From Desulfobulbaceae bacterium (lineage in GTDB: Bacteria; Desulfobacterota; Desulfobulbia; Desulfobulbales; Desulfobulbaceae): 33,540 bases of DNA. Made by a program: the position numbers and the translations under genes. The notes under the pieces are model-generated. The model had not been told where the DNA came from. It was given only the letters and a program-made list of their open reading frames with translations, and did not search any database. This document shows positions 9,345 to 18,528 of this stretch, piece by piece (the first letter of the stretch is position 1; each line of letters opens with the position of its first letter). The DNA lies in NCBI GenBank assembly GCA_029865005.1, contig JAOTSI010000004.1:1-33540 (forward strand). Reading direction: 5' to 3'.

Positions 9345-9360
9345 TGGCATTTTTCTTGCT
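9345..9360 (+). promoter_or_regulatory. Predicted sigma-54 (-24/-12) promoter upstream of motA
   Basis: TGGCATTTTTCTTGCT versus consensus TGGCAC-N5-TTGCW; GG-N10-GC spacing exact; about 130 bp upstream of the motA ATG. Confidence 0.7.
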
Positions 9361-9489
9361 TAATCTTTAATGCCACCATTTACCTTATATTGAACTAATA
9401 CGGTACAACATAGAAACAACCTGATGCTTAACACTTCATCCTTTCAACACTTTAAAGATAAATCATTCTTCAAACCATAGGTCTGCTAT

Positions 9490-10254
9490 ATGGATCTCGC
9501 AACAATAATCGGCATGATTGCCGCCTTCGGCCTCATGATCATGGCCATCCTGCAAGGTGGATCATTATTAATATTCCTTGATACACCATCGGCATTAATT
9601 GTGATCGGCGGATCAATAGGTGTAGCAATGATCAACTACCCCATTGCCGATATTCTCAGCGCAGCTAATGTAGTAAAACATGCCTTTATGATAAAAGAAC
9701 AATCAGTTAACAACCTTATTAGTCAATTAATGGACTTTGCCAATAAGGCGAGAAAAGAAGGCATTCTTTCCCTCCAAAGCGCCATGAACAAAATTGATGA
9801 TGAATTCCTGGTAAAAGCTCTCCAAATGGCAGTAGACGGTCAGGAACCCCAAGAATTAAAGCTAATGCTCAACACTGAAATCAATTATATAGAAGAACGT
9901 CACACCAAAGGGGCTGACATTTTCACTTCCCTGGGCAACATCTCCCCTGCCATGGGAATGGTTGGCACTCTTATCGGACTTGTACAAATGCTACAAACCA
10001 TGGATGATCCTTCTTCCATCGGCCCAGCCATGGCTGTCGCACTTCTCACCACCTTTTACGGTTCAGTGATCTCAAATGTTATATGTAACCCAATAGCTGG
10101 CAAACTCAAAACCCGCTCGAAAACAGAACTATTACAAAAAATACTTATCGTAGAGGGCATGGAATCCATTCTCTCCGGGGAAAACCCTCGAATAATGGAG
10201 CAAAAGCTCCATGCCTACATTTCACCGAAATTACGCGAATCCGTCTTCAAATAA
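9490..10254 (+). CDS. motA: Flagellar motor stator protein MotA (PomA-like)
   Basis: MDLATIIGMIAAFGLMIMAILQGGSLLIFLDTPSALIVIGGSIG; GNISPAMGMVGTLIGLVQMLQTMDDPSSIGPAMAVALLTTFYGS. Confidence 0.96.
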   Translation: MDLATIIGMIAAFGLMIMAILQGGSLLIFLDTPSALIVIGGSIGVAMINYPIADILSAANVVKHAFMIKEQSVNNLISQLMDFANKARKEGILSLQSAMNKIDDEFLVKALQMAVDGQEPQELKLMLNTEINYIEERHTKGADIFTSLGNISPAMGMVGTLIGLVQMLQTMDDPSSIGPAMAVALLTTFYGSVISNVICNPIAGKLKTRSKTELLQKILIVEGMESILSGENPRIMEQKLHAYISPKLRESVFK

Positions 10255-10263
10255 GGACCGATC

Positions 10264-11013
10264 ATGTCGGAGAAAAAACCAAAAGAATGCCCACCCGCTG
10301 GTGCCCCCTTATGGATGGTAACATTTAGCGATATGGTCACCTTATTATTAACATTTTTCGTACTACTACTTTCCATGGCCTCACTAGACGAGATAAAATT
10401 TAGCAAAGCCAACAATTCCCTCAAGGAAGCATTCGGGTTTCATCGAGTAAGCCCTAAACTCGAATATAACATTCCCGTACATCCAACCCCTCCAAAAGCT
10501 GAATTCACACCAGTACCTCAAAAAATAATAAAAAAAGCTTTTGAACATATACAATTAAAAATAACTGCTTCCAAACTAAACGAACAAGTGGAGCTAATCC
10601 GAAAAGATAAAAATTCCATAATTATCCGATTAAAGGAATCACTCCTGTTTGCTCCCGGCAAACCAACACTTGACCCTGCGGCCTATCCTCTATTACGTAA
10701 ACTTGGCGATATTATCCGTCCACTCCCCCTCTCTATCCGAATGGAAGGGCATACTGACTCCATTCCAACCACAGACAAAACCATGAGCAACTGGGACCTT
10801 TCAGTCTACCGGGCGGTAAGTGTGATGCGTTTTTACAATAGGGGGAAATTGATCTCCACCGAACGCTTATCTGCCGTAGGTTATGGTGCCGACGCCCCTA
10901 TCGTGCCAAATACCAATCCTGAAAACAGAGCAAAAAACAGACGGGTTGATTTTGTACTCAACAGCAACACCTTAAATAGCAGCTCCACAGATGATGGTGC
11001 TGCACCATTCTAA
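10264..11013 (+). CDS. motB: Flagellar motor stator protein MotB (PomB-like), OmpA-type C-terminus
   Basis: CPPAGAPLWMVTFSDMVTLLLTFFVLLLSM plug/TM segment; OmpA-like IRMEGHTDSIPT...NPENRAKNRRVDFVL. Confidence 0.95.
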   Translation: MSEKKPKECPPAGAPLWMVTFSDMVTLLLTFFVLLLSMASLDEIKFSKANNSLKEAFGFHRVSPKLEYNIPVHPTPPKAEFTPVPQKIIKKAFEHIQLKITASKLNEQVELIRKDKNSIIIRLKESLLFAPGKPTLDPAAYPLLRKLGDIIRPLPLSIRMEGHTDSIPTTDKTMSNWDLSVYRAVSVMRFYNRGKLISTERLSAVGYGADAPIVPNTNPENRAKNRRVDFVLNSNTLNSSSTDDGAAPF

Positions 11014-11050
11014 TCCACTAATTCCATAACTACTCTCAGGAGACCCATAA

Positions 11051-11557
11051 ATGGCTGACAAACCAACGCCTCCTCCGGAAGGACAAAAAGGCAAAAGTAT
11101 AAAAATAATTTTTATCGCTGCCGGAGGCTTACTCTTAGCAATCCTTATCACTGCTGGAGTATATTTCTTTTTCCTACGCAAAGCACCAGACGAGCAAAAT
11201 GGCAAATCAGTCGGACAAGATCCTACCACCCCAGTTATTGAGCAACAGGGTGATATCGGTCCGATGCTTGACATAAAGGAATTCGTAGTCAATATCATCA
11301 GCGAAGACTCCTCACACTATGTAAAAGCAGCTTTAAGCCTTGAGCTTAACAATGAACAAGTAGTAGAGGAAGCTGGAAAACGGATGCCCCAAATTCGGGA
11401 TGCTATCCTGCTGCTTATCAGCAACAAAACATTTGAGGAACTTCAAGATTTACAGGGTAAAAAACAACTTAAGGCCGAATTAAAGATCAAAATTAATTCA
11501 TTTCTCAAAACCGGTCGGGTAAGCAATATCTATCTTACCGATTTCGTGGTCCAGTAG
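11051..11557 (+). CDS. fliL: Flagellar basal body-associated protein FliL
   Basis: 168 aa, single TM, then PMLDIKEFVVNIISEDSSHYVKAALSLEL...MPQIRDAILLLISNKTFEEL...INSFLKTGRVSNIYLTDFVVQ. Confidence 0.93.
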   Translation: MADKPTPPPEGQKGKSIKIIFIAAGGLLLAILITAGVYFFFLRKAPDEQNGKSVGQDPTTPVIEQQGDIGPMLDIKEFVVNIISEDSSHYVKAALSLELNNEQVVEEAGKRMPQIRDAILLLISNKTFEELQDLQGKKQLKAELKIKINSFLKTGRVSNIYLTDFVVQ

Positions 11558-11565
11558 GAAATACC

Positions 11566-12582
11566 ATGGAACCGATTCTCTCCAGGGATGAAATATCCGA
11601 ACTACTCACCGCCATCAAAGATGGTAGAGTCTCCACAGATCTAATCGAAGAAAACCAGGAGACTGGAACCGAATCTTCTTCCACCCCTATAGATATATTT
11701 CAGATATACACCCAAAGCCGATCAGGTGAATCTCGCCTTCCTAACCTTGATATTATACTAGATAATTTTGCAAGTAGCCTCAGTGTATCAATGACCAACC
11801 TGCTACAGCGTACCTTTACTGTTATCCGCCAAGATTTGGAAACACGAGCTTTTCACGAAAGCATCGCTACATTCAACAATAAAGGCGCCATTGCCATTTA
11901 CTCCATTGACCCATTAAAAAACGGCTGCCTCATTCATATAGATCAGGTTCTCTCATTTACTTTATTAGAAATAATGCTGGGCGGCTCATTAGATACAGGA
12001 GCACCACCCATAGACCGAGCCCTGACCACCATTGAGATCAATATCCTAAAAAATGTTATGGCAAGTAACTGCATAGACATCAAGAAAGCATTCCGCTCTC
12101 TTATGGATTTATCACCCGGCCTGGTGAAAATTGAAAATAATTTCCGTTTAGTAAATATCGTAGACACGGATGTTGAAATGATCGTCACTAAGTTTAAGAT
12201 CATAGTCGGAAATCGAGCCGGTGAAATGCAACTACTCATCCCTTATCAATCCCTTGAACCAATAAAAGAAAAATTACGCGATATCGACTCATACTCCACC
12301 CCAACCGCAACTTGGGGTGTCCCCATCAGCAAGGAAATAGCACAAATGAGTACCACGGTGGCGGCAAGATCCGGCAACGTGGAAATGACCATCAGAGAAA
12401 TACTCCAACTTAAAATCGGCGATTTTATCGAACTAACCTACGACCCCGAATTGCCACTGACCATCCTGGTGGAAGAAAAACCTAAATTTCAAGCCATCGC
12501 CGGACTGCATAAAAAGAAAAAAGCTATTCATATAACAGGCCGCTATCAGGATTCACAAGGAACAACATATGGACACAAATGA
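11566..12582 (+). CDS. fliM: Flagellar motor switch protein FliM
   Basis: ILSRDEISELLTAIKDG N-terminus; CheC-like core and SpoA C-terminus. Confidence 0.96.
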   Translation: MEPILSRDEISELLTAIKDGRVSTDLIEENQETGTESSSTPIDIFQIYTQSRSGESRLPNLDIILDNFASSLSVSMTNLLQRTFTVIRQDLETRAFHESIATFNNKGAIAIYSIDPLKNGCLIHIDQVLSFTLLEIMLGGSLDTGAPPIDRALTTIEINILKNVMASNCIDIKKAFRSLMDLSPGLVKIENNFRLVNIVDTDVEMIVTKFKIIVGNRAGEMQLLIPYQSLEPIKEKLRDIDSYSTPTATWGVPISKEIAQMSTTVAARSGNVEMTIREILQLKIGDFIELTYDPELPLTILVEEKPKFQAIAGLHKKKKAIHITGRYQDSQGTTYGHK

Positions 12583-12967
12583 TACAAAACAGGAACAAAC
12601 AACTCAGGAAAATGAAAATTCTAATCCACTAAAACCTGAAGAGGCTGCCGAACTTCTCAAAGAAACTCAAAGCGAACCCTACGATATTGAGCCAAAAACT
12701 TCTGATGCCAACGACTTGGAATTCCTTTACGATATTCCTTTAAAAATCTCAGTTGAAGTCGGGCGAGCTCGTATTCTTATCCGCGACCTGCTTCAGATGA
12801 GCGAAGGATATGTGGTGGAACTTGATAAAATGGCTGGAGAACCATTAGACCTCTATGTCAATTCTAGGCTCATCGCCCGAGGCGAAGCTGTAAAATCCGG
12901 TGATAAATTCGGTATCCGCCTCACCGAAGTGGTTAGCCCTTTAGATAGAATAGAAAATTTAGGATAA
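12569..12967 (+). CDS. fliN: Flagellar motor switch protein FliN
   Basis: LEFLYDIPLKISVEVGRARILIRDLLQMSEGYVVELDKMAGEPLDLYVNSRLIARGEAV; overlaps the fliM 3' end by 14 nt. Confidence 0.96.
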   Translation: MDTNDTKQEQTTQENENSNPLKPEEAAELLKETQSEPYDIEPKTSDANDLEFLYDIPLKISVEVGRARILIRDLLQMSEGYVVELDKMAGEPLDLYVNSRLIARGEAVKSGDKFGIRLTEVVSPLDRIENLG

Positions 12968-12970
12968 CCC

Positions 12971-13420
12971 ATGAAACCATACATAACCACATGCCTTCTG
13001 CTTATGGCTTTTCCAAAAATTGCCCGAGCTGAACAATCTTTTAATGTACAATCTTCCCTATTGCAGGTTACCTGGGCTCTTCTCATAGTACTTGGTATAA
13101 TTTTCGCCATCTATGGCCTTATCACTAAACGCCTACTACCCAACGGCCCAAGAGCAGGTTCAATCCAAATTCTCGAAACCAAACAAATACTCCATAAAAA
13201 TATTTTAATCCTGGTACACATCGAGGGACGAAAATTGCTACTTGCAGGTGGACAAAACGGTATAAATCTACTCGCCGACTTAGGTGGAGAAAACCAGGTT
13301 AACAAAGACGACTCAGGAAAAATAGCTAAAGAACTCTTAAACAAAAACGAACAAGAACTTTCAGGCACGGACTTAAACCACAAGCCCACTTTTGCCTCAT
13401 TTTTAAAGGCTACGAAGTGA
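12971..13420 (+). CDS. fliO: Flagellar biosynthetic protein FliO
   Basis: 149 aa, single TM, FliO-like IQILETKQILHKNILILVHIEGRKLLLAGGQNGINLLADL; between fliN and fliP. Confidence 0.85.
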   Translation: MKPYITTCLLLMAFPKIARAEQSFNVQSSLLQVTWALLIVLGIIFAIYGLITKRLLPNGPRAGSIQILETKQILHKNILILVHIEGRKLLLAGGQNGINLLADLGGENQVNKDDSGKIAKELLNKNEQELSGTDLNHKPTFASFLKATK

Positions 13421-14157
13421 AACACTTCATACCTATCATATTATTATTGTTACTTTTTACCACCTCTGATGCAATTGCGGTGAATCTTCCCACCCTCTCC
13501 TTGAGCGTAAAGGACGCAACCAAACCAGCAGAAATTTCCAAAGTACTACAGATTCTATTTCTTTTCACAATCCTATCGGTGGCACCTGCCATTTTACTTA
13601 TGACCACAGCCTTCACCCGTATAGTCATCGTGTTAGGCTTTGTCCGCCAGGCCATGGGCACCCAAAACATGCCGCCTAATCAAGTGCTGGTAGGGTTGGC
13701 TCTTTTTCTCACTTTCTTTGTTATGTCTCCAGTCATCAACACCATTAACGACAACGCCTTTCAACCATACATGAAAGAAGATATCACCCAACAAGAGGCT
13801 CTTGAGCGTAGCGTGGGAGCCATGCGTGAATTTATGTTCTCCCAGGTACGAGAAAGCGAACTTCAACTTCTAGTGGATATCACAGAACAAAAACAACCAA
13901 CTGATCGTCATGATATCAGTACTACAATTCTTATTCCAGCCTTTATGCTCTCGGAATTAAAATTGGCCTTCCAAATGGGATTCATGATTTATGTCCCTTT
14001 TTTAGTAATTGATATGATTGTTGCCTCTGTATTGATGTCCATGGGTATGATGATGCTTCCACCAATCATCATTTCCCTTCCATTCAAATTATTGCTTTTT
14101 GTTTTGGTCGACGGCTGGCACCTGGTGGTCGGTTCTTTAATGAAAAGTTTCGGGTAA
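13417..14157 (+). CDS. fliP: Flagellar export protein FliP
   Basis: LMTTAFTRIVIVLGFVRQAMGTQNMPPNQVLVGLALFLTFFVMSPV; overlaps fliO by 4 nt. Confidence 0.97.
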   Translation: MKHFIPIILLLLLFTTSDAIAVNLPTLSLSVKDATKPAEISKVLQILFLFTILSVAPAILLMTTAFTRIVIVLGFVRQAMGTQNMPPNQVLVGLALFLTFFVMSPVINTINDNAFQPYMKEDITQQEALERSVGAMREFMFSQVRESELQLLVDITEQKQPTDRHDISTTILIPAFMLSELKLAFQMGFMIYVPFLVIDMIVASVLMSMGMMMLPPIIISLPFKLLLFVLVDGWHLVVGSLMKSFG

Positions 14158-14163
14158 GACGCA

Positions 14164-14433
14164 ATGAATCCAGAAGACGTTGTCGCGATCGGCAAAAAGG
14201 CAGTACAGACCGTACTCATGGGTGCAGGTCCCATGTTGATCGCCGCCATGGTGGTGGGACTGTTAATCTCTGTTTTCCAGGCCGCCACCCAGATAAATGA
14301 ACAGACCATGACCTTTATTCCTAAAATAATAGCGGTATTTGTCACTCTATTACTAGTCGGCCCATGGCTGATAAATATGCTGCTCACCTTTACAACTGAA
14401 ATCATCTCCTCCATCGGCACCATAGGACGATAA
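14164..14433 (+). CDS. fliQ: Flagellar export protein FliQ
   Basis: 89 aa; GLLISVFQAATQINEQTMTFIPKIIAVF. Confidence 0.96.
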   Translation: MNPEDVVAIGKKAVQTVLMGAGPMLIAAMVVGLLISVFQAATQINEQTMTFIPKIIAVFVTLLLVGPWLINMLLTFTTEIISSIGTIGR

Positions 14434-14437
14434 CATA

Positions 14438-15214
14438 ATGAATATCGGGTTATTTCCCTTGGAACAGTATCAGGTTTTTCTCATCTGTGCTGTAAGGGCT
14501 GCCGCCCTGATTACTGCCATCCCGGTATTCAACACCAGACCAGTTCCACCCCAAGCAAGAATCGGCCTCATCTTTACCATCACTCTTCTTCTCTTTCCCT
14601 TGATGAAAGATGTTTTGATTCAACAATCCTATACCCTCTTGGAATTGTCCTTTATCATAATAAATGAAGCTTTACTTGGCATCCTCTTGGGACTGGTAAG
14701 CCAGCTTATTTTTACTGCGGTGAGTTTCGGCGGTACAATTATCGGATATCAGATGGGGTTTGCAGCTGCCAACATCTTTGACCCGCAAACAACCCAACAA
14801 CTTTCTTTAATAAGTAAATTTCAAAATATTCTTGCCCTGCTTATCTTTCTCTCCCTTAACGGACACCATCTCTTTTTTCGACTAATAGTTGAATCCTTTA
14901 CTATTTTGCCTCCCGGCGGCATGGATTTTTCTGGAGCCATCGGCCCCCTCATCATCGACCTGAGTGCGAAAATGTTTCTCCTGGGACTAAAATTCAGCGC
15001 TCCTGTTCTTGCAATCCTCCTGCTGTCCAACGGGGTTCTCGGCATTATGGCTCGGGTATTTCCTCAACTAAATGTATTTCTCCTCTCCTTCCCCATAAAT
15101 ATTAGCATATCGTTTTTAGTCATTGGCTTAACAATCAATATTACCATCCGGATCCTGAGTCGGGAATTTGACAATTTAATGGTGAATATTATCCATATAT
15201 TTGAGCTTCTTTAA
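14438..15214 (+). CDS. fliR: Flagellar export protein FliR
   Basis: 258 aa multi-TM; FNTRPVPPQARIGLIFTITLLLFP; GYQMGFAAANIFDPQTTQQLSLISKF. Confidence 0.95.
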   Translation: MNIGLFPLEQYQVFLICAVRAAALITAIPVFNTRPVPPQARIGLIFTITLLLFPLMKDVLIQQSYTLLELSFIIINEALLGILLGLVSQLIFTAVSFGGTIIGYQMGFAAANIFDPQTTQQLSLISKFQNILALLIFLSLNGHHLFFRLIVESFTILPPGGMDFSGAIGPLIIDLSAKMFLLGLKFSAPVLAILLLSNGVLGIMARVFPQLNVFLLSFPINISISFLVIGLTINITIRILSREFDNLMVNIIHIFELL

Positions 15215-15257
15215 GCATCATTGCCTAAACCTTTTACCTCCCAAGCCAAATACCGAC

Positions 15258-15273
15258 CGGCTCACCGCTTGCA
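15258..15273 (+). promoter_or_regulatory. Possible sigma-54 (-24/-12) promoter upstream of flhB
   Basis: CGGCTCACCGCTTGCA; GG-N10-GC spacing exact, TTGCA -12 box intact; in the 144 bp fliR-flhB gap, about 85 bp upstream of flhB. Confidence 0.5.
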
Positions 15274-15358
15274 GTAAGGTTCCTTATAAAGTGGTTGTGA
15301 CCAGGTACTATTGAAGATCTTGTTAACGTATCAAATATTTACCAACATCGAATAAATC

Positions 15359-16429
15359 ATGGCCGAAGATACTCCCACCGGCGAACGAAGTGAAGCGCCG
15401 TCAGCGAAACGACGAAAAGATTTTAGGGAAAAAGGCCAGGTCTCCCAAAGCAAAGAAGTACAGACGGCCATACTTTTCACCTTTATGCTTGTGGTTTGGT
15501 ATTTTTACGCCTCTATGTTCTGGCGATCCCTTTCTGAGCTCAGCTCCTTTATTTGGAGTCGTAGCGGAGTTTTCAGCCTTACCCCTGACAATCTAATGTC
15601 AATATCAATATTTATTATAGGAAAGGGAGCATTAATAATGACCCCTTTCTTTCTCACCGTACTTATTGCTGGATTTCTATCCACTTTTATCCAAGTCGGA
15701 TGGTTGATTACCGGAAAACCTATGATTCCCAAACTTGAAAAACTTGACCCCATCAAAGGCGCAGGCCGCATGATCTCCAAACGCTCATTCATGGAGATTA
15801 TAAAATCAGTCATAAAAGTTCTTCTCATAGGCTGGCTCGCCTATACCACCATTGCAAAAGATTTCCCCAAAGCGCTTCTTCTCTCTGATCTCCCAGTAAT
15901 CCAAACTCTACTTCTACCAGCCCAGATAGCCGGACTTCTTCTTATGAAGATCTGTGGTCTTATGATCTTTATCGGACTACTCGACTACGGCTTTGTACGC
16001 TACGAGATGGAAGAAAAAATGAAAATGACCAAACAGGAACAAAAAGAAGAAATGAAGGAATCTGAAGGAGATCCATACCTAAAGTCAAAAATCCGATCTA
16101 TTCAGCAAAGCATGGCGCGCAAACGCATGATGGCAGAGGTTCCTGAAGCCGACGTGATTATCACCAACCCAACCCATATAGCTGTTGCCTTACAATATAA
16201 GCGAGGGGAAATGAATGCTCCTATGGTGATAGCCAAGGGCAAAGGACTAATAGCGGAAAAAATCAAAGAAATCGGTAAGGAACACAATATACCAACCATA
16301 GAGAATCCGCCTGTGGCAAGATTATTGCATTCATCAACAGAAGTAGGTCAAATGATACCAGAGGAACTCTTTAAAACTGTGGCTGAAATTTTAGCTCACA
16401 TCTACAGCATAAAAGGAATGCGTCGTTGA
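15359..16429 (+). CDS. flhB: Flagellar export switch protein FlhB
   Basis: AEDTPTGERSEAPSAKRRKDFREKGQVSQSKE; NPTH autocleavage motif in ADVIITNPTHIAVALQYKRGEMNAPMVIAKG. Confidence 0.97.
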   Translation: MAEDTPTGERSEAPSAKRRKDFREKGQVSQSKEVQTAILFTFMLVVWYFYASMFWRSLSELSSFIWSRSGVFSLTPDNLMSISIFIIGKGALIMTPFFLTVLIAGFLSTFIQVGWLITGKPMIPKLEKLDPIKGAGRMISKRSFMEIIKSVIKVLLIGWLAYTTIAKDFPKALLLSDLPVIQTLLLPAQIAGLLLMKICGLMIFIGLLDYGFVRYEMEEKMKMTKQEQKEEMKESEGDPYLKSKIRSIQQSMARKRMMAEVPEADVIITNPTHIAVALQYKRGEMNAPMVIAKGKGLIAEKIKEIGKEHNIPTIENPPVARLLHSSTEVGQMIPEELFKTVAEILAHIYSIKGMRR

Positions 16430-18528
16430 TGGAACAAATCGGACAACAAAGCATCCTTTCTCAAACCAATCGGTTCGACATTCTCAAACGCAAGGACATT
16501 TGGGCCTCTCTGGGATTAATCAGCATACTGATGTTGATGATTATCCCCCTGCCTTCCATGATCCTCGACCTTTGCCTTTCACTCAACATTACTCTGGCCC
16601 TCCTAATTCTGATTATCTCCCTCTACACAGAAAAGGCCATTGAGTTTACCATATTCCCTTCAATCCTACTTACCACCACCTTATTCAGACTCTCACTTAA
16701 CGTAGCTTCAACCAGGCTCATTCTCATCCGAGGCCATGAAGGCCCGGATGCTGCAGGCAGCGTTATTCAGGCCTTTGGACAATTTGTAGTGGGTGGCTCT
16801 TACGTGGTAGGCCTAGTTATCTTTGTTATCTTGGTCACTATCAACTTTATCGTTATAACTAAAGGATCAGGAAGGATAGCCGAAGTTGCCGCCCGTTTTA
16901 CTTTAGATGCCATGCCCGGCAAACAAATGGCCATTGACGCCGATCTCAACGCCGGACTGATCGACGAACAGGAAGCGCGCTCCCGGCGAGAAGAGATCTC
17001 TACCGAAGCGAACTTTCACGGGGCAATGGACGGTGCAGCCAAATTCGTGCGTGGAGACGCCATTGCCGGGATAATTATAACCTTTATCAACATTGGGGCA
17101 GGATTCATTATCGGGGTTCTCCAAAAGGACATGCCCATCTCGGAAGCAGCGCAAAACTACACTATACTCACCATTGGAGACGGTTTAGTCGGTCAAATAC
17201 CAGCCTTAATCATCTCTATAGCAGCCGGTATGCTGGTAACCAGATCCACCGCCAAAGGAGATTTCGGCACCGCACTATACAACCAATTTACCCGATACAC
17301 CATGGCACTATGGGTAGTTGCAGGAGTACTCCTAACTTTTGCACTCATCCCCGGCCTTCCGTTTATTCCCTTTCTTCTTATCTCCTGCGGACTGGGATAT
17401 ACGGCATATCTTCTTGATCTCGAAAAGAAAGCACAGACCATAGAACCTGTTCAGGAACAGCCTGCACCTCAGGTACTGAGCGATGAAGATTATAATAGGA
17501 TGCTCAACGTAGACCTCATTGAATTAGAAGTGGGATACGGCCTCATTCCTTTCGTGGACTCCCACCAAGATGGAGAACTTTTGGGCCGTATCCAGGCCAT
17601 TCGTAAACAATTCGCGCAATCCGCCGGTTTCATCGTTTCCCCGGTCCATATCAAAGATAACCTGCAACTCAACCCAAATCAGTATGTAATCAGCTTAAAG
17701 AATGTCCAAATTGCCACTGCCGAGATGATGCCCGGATATTTCATGGCCATGGATCCAGGTACTGCTACCGAAACAATCAAAGGTATAGCCACTGTTGAAC
17801 CCGCCTTTGGTCTACCAGCCATATGGATTACGGAAGACCGGCGGGAAGCCGTACAAATCACAGGCTACACCGTGGTTGACTGCGTAACTGTAATGGCAAC
17901 CCATTTAAGCGAAATTATCAAACAACACGCCCATGAAATGTTAGGACGCCAAGAAACTCAAAACTTAATAGACAACTTAGCCAAATCCTACCCTAAACTC
18001 GTGGAAGACCTCATCCCACACGTTCTGAACTTAAGCTCCATAATGCACGTCTTGCAAAATCTACTGCGAGAAAATGTTTCCATTCGAGACCTACGCACAA
18101 TATTAGAAACCATGGCTGACTGGACTGCCTCCACCCAGGACCCGGATATGCTCACCGAATATGTCCGCTATGCCTTAGCTAGATCCATCTCCTCTTCCCA
18201 TATACATTTCGAGGACACCATCCAGGTACTTACTCTTAACCGGGCAGTGGAAGAAGAGATTCAAAATTCCATCCAACACCGGGAAACCGGCAGCTATCTA
18301 GCACTAGACCCGGTAAAGGCCCAGAAAATACTCGACACCCTGGCAACCATGCTGGCTGATTTCCCAGGTGGCCAACAGCCCGTACTTTTGGTAATCCCTC
18401 AAATACGTAACCATATCAGACGGCTAACCGAACGCTTCTTTCCTAACATGGCGGTACTATCCCATAACGAAATTACCTCCAACGTAAAAATCAAATCACT
18501 TGGAACGGTAACGGTAAATGCAGGTTAA
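16429..18528 (+). CDS. flhA: Flagellar export protein FlhA
   Basis: FHIPEP family; RIAEVAARFTLDAMPGKQMAIDADLNAGLIDEQEARSRREEISTEANFHGAMDGAAKFVRGDAIAGI. ATG at 16429 overlaps the flhB TGA; the ORF track uses TTG 16426. Confidence 0.97.
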   Translation: MEQIGQQSILSQTNRFDILKRKDIWASLGLISILMLMIIPLPSMILDLCLSLNITLALLILIISLYTEKAIEFTIFPSILLTTTLFRLSLNVASTRLILIRGHEGPDAAGSVIQAFGQFVVGGSYVVGLVIFVILVTINFIVITKGSGRIAEVAARFTLDAMPGKQMAIDADLNAGLIDEQEARSRREEISTEANFHGAMDGAAKFVRGDAIAGIIITFINIGAGFIIGVLQKDMPISEAAQNYTILTIGDGLVGQIPALIISIAAGMLVTRSTAKGDFGTALYNQFTRYTMALWVVAGVLLTFALIPGLPFIPFLLISCGLGYTAYLLDLEKKAQTIEPVQEQPAPQVLSDEDYNRMLNVDLIELEVGYGLIPFVDSHQDGELLGRIQAIRKQFAQSAGFIVSPVHIKDNLQLNPNQYVISLKNVQIATAEMMPGYFMAMDPGTATETIKGIATVEPAFGLPAIWITEDRREAVQITGYTVVDCVTVMATHLSEIIKQHAHEMLGRQETQNLIDNLAKSYPKLVEDLIPHVLNLSSIMHVLQNLLRENVSIRDLRTILETMADWTASTQDPDMLTEYVRYALARSISSSHIHFEDTIQVLTLNRAVEEEIQNSIQHRETGSYLALDPVKAQKILDTLATMLADFPGGQQPVLLVIPQIRNHIRRLTERFFPNMAVLSHNEITSNVKIKSLGTVTVNAG

